From: Owenia fusiformis
Lineage: Eukaryota; Annelida; Polychaeta; Sabellida; Oweniidae
NCBI GenBank assembly: GCA_903813345.2
Contig: CAIIXF020000003.1
Location: 30,955,248-31,019,247 of the forward strand
Direction: 5' to 3'
DNA length: 64,000 nt
The first letter of the stretch is position 1. Every line of letters begins with the position of its first letter. Below are positions 11,846 through 24,000 of the stretch, one piece after another. The position numbers and the translations under genes were made by a program. The notes beneath the pieces are model-generated. The model saw nothing but the letters and a program-made list of their open reading frames with translations, was not told the DNA's origin and did no database searches.

Positions 11846-13671
11846 CACGGTGTATAACCCAAACGCTCCTACATGCACGACGGAGCGTTTCATTTACGCG
11901 GAAACGCTCCGAAGCGAAATAAAATGGCGGCTAATGAAGATTTCAGTATGACCGTAAGTATTGTTTTTCTCGTTTCTCTTACATATCATATGTTATGGTG
12001 AAATATTATGTACCATTCGATGAACAATACCGTGAGCAAAGATCTTATTTATTCAACTTCTGGTGGTAAACTGTTATACGTTGATCAAAGCTCCATAGTG
12101 TAGCTCGAACGAATCTGAAGATGACGATTTGACCACAAATTACGAATTAAACTAGTATTTCTATAAAAACGTTAATCTTTCTGTTAAAGTAGTAGATCAC
12201 AAACTCGTATATTTTCATATCCTAAAATCCCAGTCCGAATCCATTACTTGTTCTCGAGAAATCGCTTGTTTTCCTCGAAACGCTCCGTCGATTTAGAACA
12301 CAATTTTAGAAACGCTCTTACCATTTTGTTTTGATATCATTTTCAGATTATTAGAGTAGAGTTCCGAATCGAATCTATCTCTCAAAAACGTACTGTTGTA
12401 CTTGTTAGGCAAATTGAAACATTTGAGCATGGTGCTGCTAAACGTGCAACTAGCTGATTTAAGCCTACATTAGATGATGTCATGCCTACATATGTGCTAA
12501 ATCATAAAACTAAAGAAAAAAAACGAAAATTTACATGTGAATTAATCTTTCTTTTTTTGATGCCAAGGGGTATAATAGATCAAATTTTTTCTCTTCCTGA
12601 AAAGGAAAGGCAAGCTATATATTTCCTAAACTGATCTAAACTACGGGAGCGTTTCCAGTTCACTGTGTTAACCAGATCGGAGCGTTTCTTGAATACGAGA
12701 ATGTCATCATTTTTAAGACTGGATTTTGGGTCATCAAATAATATTACGATAATGTATGGTGCGTTGAAGCATTGGAATTTGACTAAAATATACGTTGGTG
12801 CTCTAATCTTGGCTCAACTAATCACCACAGGCTGAATGTATTAATGAGATATTAATGCATTGGGTCTTTTTAATTTTTTTAATAAAAAATAATATTAATA
12901 TTTTTTGTCCGCTGTGACGGAGCATTTTCACAGTTCACATTTGCAACTGCTCCGTCACAGCGGACAAAAGAATTAAACATTATTTTTTATAAAAGAATTA
13001 AAAAGACCAAATACATCAACATCTCATTTATACCTTCATAGTTATGCTGAAACCATGTGTAAATATTATCGTGTCACTATATCGTGCCATTAGAAAGTTA
13101 AACAAGAAATGGTACATATTGAAGTATGATACTCCGGCGCCATTTTCAATAGCTTTTCTTCCCAGCGTAATTGGACTTCAAACATAAGTGAAAGTTACCT
13201 GCAAATGATATATCTATTGCATAGAGTAAGTAATTTTGTATGGTATAACGAAACATATGAGTTAAAAAATAAATCGTGAAGTATTCTTAGTGTTTTTACG
13301 AAAAATAGCATGCTCCGTCACAGCGGCCAAATATTTCGATACCAGCCTGTGATCACATGTATCGACAAAAGAGCTTTTTACCGGTAAAATGACAAATACG
13401 CTTTTGAATTTTGATAACTATACTGCTTCGTACAGCTCTTCCTAATTGCTTCAAACGTCAACAGCCAGCCAAGTACAACATGAATATCACACCCATCGAA
13501 TGGTATACTCGAAATATGTAACTCATACCTCTTATTCCCATTATTGGGGAAATCGTCAGACTGCTCATCATTCCCGCCAGCCAGTTTTCCTACTCCGGAG
13601 CGTTTCTTTGTTTAATTTCAGTAATGAAACGCTCCGTCGTGCATGTAGGAGCATTTGGGTTATACACCGTG
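11846..13671. mobile_element. Non-autonomous Transib/RAG-like DNA transposon
   Basis: Terminal inverted repeats of about 49 bp begin CACGGTGTATAACCCAAA on the left and are mirrored at 13623-13671, with a single C/T difference seen. The element is flanked by identical 5-bp AGTAA duplications at 11841-11845 and 13672-13676. A CAC-GTG heptamer end with a 5-bp duplication is the signature of Transib and ProtoRAG transposons, whose ends resemble the RAG recombination signal heptamer CACAGTG. No transposase frame exists in its 1,826 bp. The core GAAACGCTCC or its complement occurs about nine times, mostly near the ends, a pattern expected of transposase-binding sites. An internal hairpin spans about 12840-13040, and GCTCCGTCACAGCGG occurs three times. 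Other superfamilies with 5-bp duplications are possible. Confidence 0.75.
12840..13040. repeat. Internal hairpin of the Transib-like element
   Basis: TTTTGTCCGCTGTGACGGAG on the left is mirrored by CTCCGTCACAGCGGACAAAA on the right around a loop of roughly 25 bp. AT-rich arms continue outward to GGTCTTTTTAATT and its complement. The near-perfect stem may be a nested MITE. Confidence 0.85.
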
Positions 13672-13676
13672 AGTAA

Positions 13677-14450
13677 GGTCTTTTGTGATTAAGCTGACCA
13701 AAATTTACATCCAAAAATCAATTTGAAAAATCAACTTTTTTGACCTTTCAAAGGTCAATGAAGGTCAAGTAAAGGTCAAATCCTAAAACTAATGTCAGAT
13801 TTGAACTCCTGGTAACTTGTAGATGATTTTCAAAAAAAAATTTGGTCAAATTGAAGCAAGTTGAAATATAACTTATTTTTACTGTTTTTGACGTCAAATA
13901 TCTCAAAAATGATAAAAATTTGATGCTGACATATATTGAGCAATATGTAGGTAATGCTTATGATGTAATTCATTGCAAGAAATGATCAAGTATAAGCTTG
14001 AGAAACTTGTCAATCACAAAACCTGCCATTGACTTTATACATAAGTTTCCTGAAAATGACCAAGTCCTACTTTTTGTCAAATTTTATAGAGTAAACACCA
14101 AAAACTGTAATTCCAAGAGCTTTGAAATCTTCAGAGGACACAAATTGCATATACAGCAACTACTACAAGTTATTTGAAAGTTCTATTTCAACAAAGTGTC
14201 TAGTATTTAAAGAAAATTTGACTTTTTGACGTCAAAATCAGCGATTTCTCGGAAACCGGGCGAACTTGGGAAATGGCGATGATAGGTCAAATAGGCATTA
14301 TGGATATGCATAAAATGACTGTAGATACGACTCAATCCGAATAGCAGTTTTAATTTGTGCAGCCAATGTTGACGGACGGACGGACCAACGGACGGATGGA
14401 CCAACGGACGGACGGACGCCTGGTCGATCCCATAGGACCATACGGATTAA
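13677..14450. repeat. Dispersed repeat with GGAC microsatellite
   Basis: This is the right half of the interrupted repeat (TGTCAGATTTGAACTCCTGG, shared with 3265-3285), followed by a GGACGGAC/GGACCAAC run at 14371-14420 and CCTGGTCGATCCCATAGGAC. No coding potential was seen beyond repeat-driven short frames. Confidence 0.7.
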
Positions 14451-15912
14451 ATTCTTTCGACTCAAAATTGCAGAAAATGGTGAACTATAATTAAATATGA
14501 TTAACTTAACTGGGTGATAAGATGATAAACAGTTGGATATCAATGAGTATATGTATTAACTATAGAGATCAACTTGTAATCAAAATCAAAAGAACACTAC
14601 TCAGTTTATAATTATGTCTTAATTTCCATTTACAATCCAATCACAAGGGATCTCTAACAACATCTATTTTTTTTTTCATATATCAGATTAACAAAAAAAT
14701 AATAAAAATGATTCAATATATTATATCTAATTAAAAATAATATCGGTAATTGTGGGATCCTAACAATTAAGCAAATGTACTTGTATATATGTGTACAGAG
14801 TTATAAAAGTTAAATGCTGCAGTAATCCAAGATTTATAGGATCAGGATCGAATGATATATAGGATGTTTTCAAGATATCAAAGCAAGAATTCTATGTATA
14901 CTTTTATTGTATAAAATACATGTACATACATATTCTGTTGTAAATACTAAATATAAGTGCACACTTACCCAAAATAACATAATATTTGTTATTCGGGGGA
15001 ATAAAGAAATGTGTATACATAAATGCATATTAACATTGTTTCTGAAAGTATATGTACATGGTTATTAACCAATTAAGAGATTTCTAAAGATTTCTTGACA
15101 AAATTACATTGAAGAAATGAGCAAGGATAGAATGTGTTGAGGTACTCTTTACAAACATGTCAATGTTTCCATTACTTTTTTTCTTAAAAAAGAGGACATT
15201 GAATATTCAAGTACTTGAAGATTTAAAATGTCAGATATCTTTAGAATTCCAAAGATTATCTTGATATAAAGTCAGAACCATTGGCCGTTTTAGAAATTCA
15301 CAAAGAAAGATGAGAATATTGTAAAATTGTTAAGTTTTCATCAAACCTTATTCTCAACTCCTTCCTGTTCCTTCTACCCTATATAACAATAATATCATCA
15401 CTTAATTTCTCACATTGTCAGACAGAGTCCTAAACATATGCAAAGGACCTTCATTACCATGGTACCCTACAATTCATTAAGGGGAGGTATCAAAAGTTCA
15501 ATGTCTGATAGGAAACTATTTAAATCTAGTAATTAATCTAATTTAAAAGAATGTATATGTCCCATGTTCTTGGCAAACATCAGGCATTACCTCTGCTAAT
15601 CAGTAAGTTGTCTTATTCCCTTCTTTCACCCTGCCTCCAACAACCTACCTATGAGTCTGCCTCGCTATGAACATTTCAATATACACATGCCCATATGTTG
15701 TATTGCAATAAATATAACCAGTTTGCCAGTTATTGTGATTATACTGTAATACAATCTGTTATCATGGGCAAAGTGTAACCCACATAACATTTGTTAAGGT
15801 CATGGTGGGAAGAAGCTAAATATTTACCTAAGTTACAGTAGCCTCCACTCAACTGATGTTATTGTTCTGAGTGATTGAGAATATAAGGGCTTAAGTAGGT
15901 CTTTATATTTAC
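14451..15912. other. AT-rich stretch without recognised gene
   Basis: No exon continuing the FAD gene was found. At 15815-15860 the minus strand contains AATAACATCAGTTGAGTGGA followed by a GTAAAT donor, a decayed duplicate of the 3' edge of the exon at 15913-15993. Confidence 0.5.
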
Positions 15913-18900
15913 CTAGGTTAGTCTCCACTCCACTGATGTTGTTATTTTTGGTGAGAACCTTCTCTACTGCACAACCTTCAATTATTTTAGCACCTAGAAA
16001 TGAATCATTAATAACAAGGCATTAATGTGACAAAATATCACCACATGGCAAGTTATTATACCACTATTGCAAATAATTGCAAAAGTGTTACAATTTTTTA
16101 AAAAGTTACAATCAACTTGTCTCTTGTGTTTAATATCCTCCACAGGCCTCCAAGACTTTCACCAACGTGAACATCAGTTCATTCGTGGAAGTCTAGGAGG
16201 CCTGCTCCAACAAAATTCCTTCCTGACAACATTTTCCTGTATCGAAATAAATTCTTACTATAAACATTTCTAATACAGTTTTTGAAGATGGAGGCTGATT
16301 CTAAATCTGCTGATATTTTTCCCAATGATTCAAATAAATGTATAGCATTTTCTTTCACCGTTTAATAACTTTAAACTTTATCGCTAAATAAAACTTAAAT
16401 CTATCCTTCATACCTTTATCTTTAGCTGCAGTTGCCATGGCAATAGCGACATCTGGAGCACTAGTAGCAGCATCTCCAGGAATCCACATACCTCCCTGTA
16501 ATATGTAATATACAGTGCCATATTTAGGTCAAACAGTAAAATAAAATTTACCACATAATAATAAAAAACCGTGAAATACAAGTCCTGTAAACAATATTAC
16601 AGCATACAATGTATAGTGGTATCATGTACTGTTTTGGCAGGTTCATCAAACTATATTTTCAAAATTAGTGGATAAAGCTTCAGATTAAATCCAATATTGT
16701 AAACAAGTGGATAAAGAAGTTCTTGATCTCTTCTTTCTTAAATACATATAAATGTATATCATGGTCTAAAATGTACACATTGCTCTACCAAGGTGAAAAT
16801 TACAAAGTATTAGAGCATACTCATATCTGTTTTCAATTACTTGCTCCCTGAACCAAATATAAATATTTATTTTGTGAATGTTCTTAAATCAGTCTTTTTT
16901 AATTTAATATCAAGTAATTTCATTTTCTTAAAGAAAAAATTAAAATTTCACTTTCTCAGAAATTGTTTTGGTGAGATATCAATACTATATTTCAACTTAC
17001 CACTATATCATCTGTGCGAACAAGTGATGACTTTTCACTCACTTCATTTGGACTCAATTCATGTATCTCAATGTCCATAACTCTGCAATTGAAACATTTG
17101 AATACTGTAGAGTATTGAACATTCTATGACAATGACCAGTTTTGCTGGCAACAACCAGTTTCAATGAAAATAACCAGTTCTATGTTTTTTCTCAACTTGT
17201 GTATTACATTTGATCAAAATATTTCAATATTTCATACTGCTAACAGCTATGATCGAACAACATTTCAATGTTTCAAGTTTTAGAAGTTTAATGCAGGGGA
17301 TATTATTTAACCTTGGGAAATCAGTTTAGACAGGTGAAAACTTGTTTCTGTTTTGTGTTTCTACTGTAACTGCTCCATTTAAATATCAGCAGACACAGTC
17401 ACTGCTACAGGTGTAGGCTTAATGAACAAAATTGGAAAAAATAATCAATTCATCAAATGAATATGATATTTTTAAAAGGTCCTAGTGAAAAATGGAGCCA
17501 AATTAGCAGGAGCAGATGAGAAAACCTCCAGCTTAAAACAAATGTGACACCATAAAATTACAACAATTGATTCAAAATTCTTCACTTTATGAATTCCTGA
17601 CATTAATGACCCCTCCCCCTCATAATGTGACTTACTTAGCTTTGGCTATAGCTTTCCTATATGACAGCATCCTGTCTTTGGTCCTTGCAACAGTGAGTGA
17701 ACCACATTCTTTCCAACCTGCAAGACACAATAAAACACAAAGTAGCTAAAAACTAGGATAACTTCTGCTAGACTTATTCATGAAACGGATTCTCACAATA
17801 GTGCAGTTTAGGGGTCAAGATTTATAGTTAGACAGAATAAATAATAGTTTTCAAAGCAAATCAAATCAAATCTAGGTTATTTCATAGTTGTTTGGAAATT
17901 TTACAGACCTAGGATTCATGATATGTTCTGGAGTTGTAGGTTTTTGTATACTTTATATGCACTAAGCCTATATTTACAAAAGTACAGTATAAAGTAAAGC
18001 ACAAATGCCCAGAAATGTGTTCAATTTCCTGGAACAATTACATCATACAGTATTTATATTGTATTACTTTAAGCTCAAGCATATTTGATATGAGAGTGGT
18101 AACTGGCAAATAATTAAGATGCATCTACATTTTGAAATGAAGATGAAGAAAACATACAGATAGATAATAGCAGCATTTAAATATTGCTATATTATACAGT
18201 CAATCAATAAATGATATGGACGTCACTGAATATGGGTAATATAGAAGATGAATCATATGCTAGCAGATGGTTACATGTAGTAATGTTGTAGTATGTATAC
18301 ACTGTCTTTGAACAGGATGTCACAGATTCATGGATCCCCTTATTGTCATGTATATAGATGGCTCAGATATAACTTTACTATATAAACATCATTAAAAATT
18401 ATTTAAGAAATCAATCGTATTATAAATTTAAGAAAAAATCGAAGAAAGAAAAGAATATAAAATATTATTAAATTGAAGATAATGAAGAATAAAGATCAGG
18501 GCTCTCGCCAGGCTTTTAGACTGTGGCGCAGCACCACACTCTATTTAGCTCCCTCCACACCCTATTGGCAAATCATGACTGTTTTCACAGTCTAAACTTG
18601 ACTGAATATACAATAATAGCATGTAAAAAGGATAAAACATAACATAAATATGATTTATTACGATTGAACCATTATTCTGAAGATGTTAGCACCACACCCT
18701 AAATATTTCCTGGTGAGAGCCCTGAAGTGACATAAATTAAAATGAAAATTATATAATTATACACAAATAATTTCAGATCTAGCTGAATATTTTTCTGGAA
18801 AATATTTGAATGCACAGTCAGGTATACAACAAACATATCTTGAAAAATAACTTTTTTCAGTGCATGTACATGTAGTTCCTTGTTTGGAATATTTTGCTCT

Positions 18901-20744
18901 TAATAATAACATTGGATGATTTTTACAATAACTACACATACAGTATATACACATATATGTCGATGATACCTGTGAATATGATAGCAGGGGGACTGGACTA
19001 CAATATGCATGTTAAATATCAGTACCTGTTGGATAACCCTCATCTTCAAGCTTCTTGTAAAGAGCTGCACTATACTTGACTATGTTGGTTTCTACTGAGG
19101 AGCTCTTCAGACGTCCTACCAGCCCCGCAGCATGCCACGTTGTGCCACATGTTAACCTATATGTACAAAAAATTATTTGATTCTTGGGAGAAAACTTTCA
19201 TTCAATCTGTGGCTGGCAAGGTTGCTGGAGTATAATTTCCTATCTATCCACTTTGTCTTGCCGTACTTACATGTAAAGATACTTGCAAGGGAAACATTAT
19301 CTACAAGTGCATTGCATAATATCTAATAAGTATTCCCCTAAGTATCACAAAAAAGAACAATGAGCCCATGCGTTGCAAATTACATGCTCATACGTTTTCT
19401 ACAAAAACAGTTAATCCAAACGCACTTACACTGCTAATACAATGTGTCAAACTTGTGGTAACAGCATATATCAACCGTGCCAGCTTGTTGCTAGTGCACC
19501 ACAGGAGTTTGATTGCAATAAACCGTGTTTAGTGTTAGTGAGCTTGGATGAGTTTTTTTGTTGAAAGCTTGTGACCATGTAATTTGCACTCCAGGACTTT
19601 TTGCTCTCTTTCTTGATACACGTACCTTGGTAAACTATATCCTAGTCTAGTCTGAAACGTTTTGGAAAATTGGAATGATCTTCAGTCTAATGGATATAGA
19701 CAAGATACCAGGGGGGAATCTCATTACCTACATGTATTATGCAATGCACCACCATCGCAGGTCATGGGCGATTCAGAAATATAGCATAGCTCTACTTTAT
19801 ATTATTTTAAGCCCATGTAAACATGTAAATTGGCAAGAGACAAGAGTATAGGATCTACAGTGCTGATATATAATAATTAAGGGTGCGTTTTCAAACTAAA
19901 CAGAGTGCTCCTATCAAAATGAATTTGCCTACATACCCCTGAGACTCTTATCTGATAGATAGAATGCACAAATAAAACAAAAGTTTTGCTATTATAGGTA
20001 AAAAGTTCTCTTGAAATTTCGAAGTGATTTTACCTGTTAATTCTGTCCATGTCACGCCATTTTTGCGGAAGTTACACTGAAACGCAAACTCCATGAAACG
20101 AAACGAAATCACTAGAAAAAAAACATGGCACACATTGTGCGCATGTGCAGCAAAGTTTAGACCAATCAGATTATTTGATTATTTTGCGCATATGAATTAG
20201 TTGCTTCTGAGCACTTACAAGCTTACCACAATAAACAAACCTGGCAGAGACTACCCTTAGCCTACTTCATTTTGGCGAAATTTCAGCTCGAACTTGTGAC
20301 AAATGCATTATGCATACGCTGGTGTGAAGCCTTGGAGACACTCATTTTGGTAAATATGATTTATGGGGTATACTTTTCTGCAGTTTGTGGGAGTTTGGGA
20401 CATTAAATGTTAAATTTCAAGAAAATATGCCAATTAAACGATTGATCAATTAATATATACCAGCACTGTACATGTACTTACTTTCCTTGCTCCAACAAGA
20501 CAATATCCTTCCATCCACGCTCAGCTAGATGGTATGCAATAGAACTTCCAATAACACCTCCCCCACAGATCACCACCCTTGCCTGACTTGGTAATGAGTT
20601 GACCGCATCGTTGGAAGATACTTCTCTGCTGCATTGAACAGTAACTGGACTCCCTCTGCAAACCAACTCAAATAAGTTTGATCTGATGTGACTTTTTGTC
20701 CAACTTTGGAGCTGCCTTGGAACGCAGATCTTCATGAGATGCAT
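15913..20744 (-). CDS. Mitochondrial FAD-dependent oxidoreductase, DMGDH/SARDH/PDPR family (5' part)
   Basis: Six minus-strand exons join in consistent phase: 20744-20482, 19156-19026, 17717-17636, 17082-17001, 16495-16414 and 15993-15913, giving 240 residues. The N-terminus (MHLMKICVPRQLQSW...) is Arg/Lys-rich without acidic residues for about 25 positions, as in mitochondrial presequences. VVICGGGVIGSSIAYHLAER and IVLLEQGK form the FAD dinucleotide-binding fold. LTCGTTWHAAGL matches the flavin-attachment region of sarcosine and dimethylglycine dehydrogenases, and KECGSLTVA and GGMWIPGDA continue the family pattern. Such enzymes oxidise N-methyl amines in the mitochondrial matrix; PDPR is a non-catalytic relative. 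The paralogue cannot be decided. The protein stops after about a quarter of the usual 850-900 residues, and no further exons were found toward position 1. It is divergent from the GST gene at 21067. Confidence 0.82.
16146..16202. repeat. Short inverted repeat
   Basis: AGGCCTCCAAGACTTTC is mirrored at the far end by GGAAGTCTAGGAGGCCT. A related fragment, GGAAGTCTAGGGGGCCTG, occurs near 41640, so this is a dispersed family lying inside an intron of the FAD gene. Confidence 0.65.
18497..18724. mobile_element. MITE with CAGGGCTCTC ends
   Basis: CAGGGCTCTCGCCAGG at the left end is mirrored by CCTGGTGAGAGCCCTG at the right, with AGCACCACAC inside both arms, over 228 bp. CAGGG termini suggest a hAT-derived MITE, but no clear 8-bp duplication is visible. 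It lies in an intron of the FAD gene. Confidence 0.7.
19230..19760. repeat. Imperfect foldback sequence
   Basis: GTGCATTGCATAATA near 19310 is mirrored by TATTATGCAATGCAC near 19735. CAAATTACATG near 19377 is mirrored by CATGTAATTTG near 19577. The arms are diverged, suggesting an old inverted-repeat element in the FAD-gene intron. Confidence 0.55.
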
Positions 20745-21066
20745 GTTTGTCGTATGTCAAACTATGCTTCACATGTTTATGTTCAAGGTCATCTTATCTT
20801 TGTATGTTTTGCAGGGCTGGTTGTTAAGATATCATTAAGTAAATAGCACCAATTTCGTGTCGACTTTTATCTGTTTTGACAGTTGACCTTGACCTTCAGC
20901 TCTTCATTTTGGAGGCGAAAATATTCTAAATGAAAACAAAATCAAAGTCCACTTTAAATGCTGTACATGAATAAACTAAGTACTACCAGGACATTGTTCT
21001 GCAAGAATCGTGTACCAGACATACCAAGGCAGCTTTTTGCTGTGTTCAGTTAAACATCAGCTGCTA
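20745..21066. promoter_or_regulatory. Shared divergent promoter region
   Basis: These 322 bp separate the initiator ATG of the minus-strand FAD oxidoreductase from the initiator ATG of the plus-strand omega GST. A head-to-head pair this close usually shares a bidirectional promoter. No TATA box or other specific motif was identified with confidence. Confidence 0.5.
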
Positions 21067-24000
21067 CAATGCCCCGTGAAACCACATATGGTCCGGGTGA
21101 GTTTTTTTATTTTTTTTAATTTGGGCACAAAACAACTGTATCAAAATTGGACATCTTATATGTATTAGGGTGGTCCAAAATATGGCGAAAAACCAACTTT
21201 GTTTCAGATCATCTTCCTCATTTCACTTACTGTTGTCCATGACCTAAAACACCTGCACACCAAATTTTAAGACCCAAATCACATGGGAAATTTACCCACG
21301 CTTCGACTGAAAATTCGGTTATTTCATGATTTTTTGCTATTTTCGATAAATTGTCATCTCCCTTTTCCTGGTATAATATGTTTCTATTTTTTCATAATAA
21401 ACATTTTTGTAAGACTCTTTATTACTTCATAATACTAGGAACCCATACACCAAATGTTGAGACCCAAATCCCATGGGAAATTTACCCACGCTTCGACTGA
21501 AAAATTCGGTTATTTCATGATTTTTTGCTATTTTCGATAAATTGCCATCTCCATTTTCCTGGTATAAAATGGTAGATGTCTTTTCATAATAAATATTTTT
21601 GGATGACTCTTTATTACTTCATAATACTTAGGAACCCATACATCAAATTTTGAGACCCAAATCTCATGGGAAATTTACCCACGCTTCGACTGAAAAATTG
21701 GGTTATTTCATATACAATACAATACATCTGTATTTTCCTGGTATTATATGTTTCTATTTTTTATAATAAATATTTTGGGAGGACTCATTATTACTTCATA
21801 ATACGAGGAACCCATACCCCAAATATGCACCAAATTTTGAGACCCTGGCCCCATGAGAAATTAATTCATGCTTCAACCCAAAATTTGTGATTTTCTGCGA
21901 ATTTTCTCCTATTTTCAATAGATCAATATTAATCTTATATTTAGTTTTTAAACATTTTAGGAGGACATTAATACGTCCTTAATACTAGGAACCCATACAT
22001 TTAATATGTACCAAATGTTTAGACCTGAACCCCATGGGAAATTCACGTTTGCTTTGATCATATACTTTTGATTTTTGTCGTTTAGAGCACCATATCATTG
22101 TTGTGTGATGTGCAATTTGTAATAAATTGTATTACACGTTGTCTTAATTATCCTGTTTGGCCTTACATACGTTACATCGTGAAAGATGGTTATATAGTAC
22201 TTTAAGGTAATTCCTTATTTTCAGATTTAATGGCTTCCTAATTGGAGCCCCGTGTTTTTTCAGGAACACATAACTCATTCCATTCAGATGCACAAACAGT
22301 GTATAAACATAGCACATAGTACATTATAGAAAATTACTAACCATCAACTAATAATCTAAATACATATTTGAACTCAGTGTAAAATTGAAAGAGCTGACCA
22401 AGTATGGAATGAGTTCCAGAAATAACATTGGACTCCACTTAAAATTTCTGAACATACAGAATTACCTTAAGTGTTTCTCATTGCTCTTCCCATCTTCTAC
22501 ATTGTGTACTTTCAGGGCATGAACATTTTCAGAGAAATGACAAAGCTCAGTGGAAGCTCAAATCCCTTGAAGATTTGGTACAGGCTTACTGGTTACAACA
22601 GAGACCATGCCATTGATACATTGATCAATCAAAAAATCATTTCTCCAAAGAAAATCAGATTTGATATTTGACCTTACCCTGCAAAGATGTGAGAAAGAAT
22701 ATGACATCTCACACAAATCCAAACAAAGTCCTGTGATGTATCCCTACTGAAACCAACAAACCAAATCTTCAAGGCATTTGAGTTGCTGTCGAGTCATCAC
22801 TTCTTAATATTAACCACAGTATATAAATGTACAAGTAAAAGATCCTAAATTTTCCCCAAACTACTGAAACTACTGAATTTCAATAAGACTTAAAGTCTTG
22901 ATATTAAGGTGTTTCTTTGGATTAAGAAGGAATTACCATAATGTTTATTAACATATTATGCCCCTGAAACAGACATCATAAGCTATCATAAGCACCAGTT
23001 TTCAGTCAAAGCATGGGTAACGTTCTCATTGGATTTGGGTCTCAAAATTTGGTGGATATTTGGTGTATGGGTTTTTAGTATTACGAAGTAATAAAGAGTC
23101 CTCAAAAATGTTTATTATAAAAACATATCGTACCAGGAAAATGGAGACAGCAATTTATTGAAAATCGGAAAGAATTTGAAAATCACAATTTTTCAGTCAA
23201 ACCATGGGTAAATTTCCCATGGGATTTGGGTCTCAAAATTTGGTGTATGGGTTCCTAGTATTATGAAGTAATAAAGAGTCATCCAAATTATGAAAAATAG
23301 AAACATATTATACCAGGAAAATGGAGAAGTAATCTATTGAAAATCGGACAAAACTGTGAAAATCACAATTTTTCAGTCAAGCATGGGTAAACTTCACATG
23401 GGATTTGGGTCTCAACATTTGGTGTTTGGGCTCCTAGTATTATTAAGTAATAAAGAGTCCTACAAAAATGTTTATTATGAAAAATAGAAACATTTTATAC
23501 CAGGAAAAAGGAGATATCAATTTATCGAAAATAGCAAAAAATCATGAAATAACCGAATTTTTCAGTCGAAGCGTGGGTAAATTTCCCATGGGATTTGGGT
23601 CTCAAAATTTGGTGTGCAGGTGTTTTAGGTCATGGACAACAGTAAGTCAAATGAGGAAGATGATCCGAAAGAAAGTTGGTTTTTCGCCATATTTTGGACC
23701 ACCCTAATATGTATGCGATATCTCTAACACATTGAATAGCGTTTAGTAGAATAGACGGTTTGTTCAAGTTTGCACACCCTATGTTAGCAAAATCACACTC
23801 ACAATAATACATGCGTATTTGTGAATGTATTGTTTAAAATGACATCGAAAATCAAACAAATGCTTATTTTTATTTTTTTTGTATATGCGTGACTTTTGAC
23901 TTTCTATGGAGGGTCTTGTAGAAACCAGGATGTAAATGTCATATGACTTCATATCTCGCACCCTATGTGAGGTGCAAGTTGTTTGTGACAGCCTATACGA

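Noticed and set aside
14207-14543. VRPSVGPSVR-type ORFs
   Set aside because: Translation of the GGAC microsatellite within a dispersed repeat.
22471-22671. 67-codon ORF in the centre of the hAT-like element as transposase
   Set aside because: Too short, and no DDE, BED or hATC features were seen; left unassigned.
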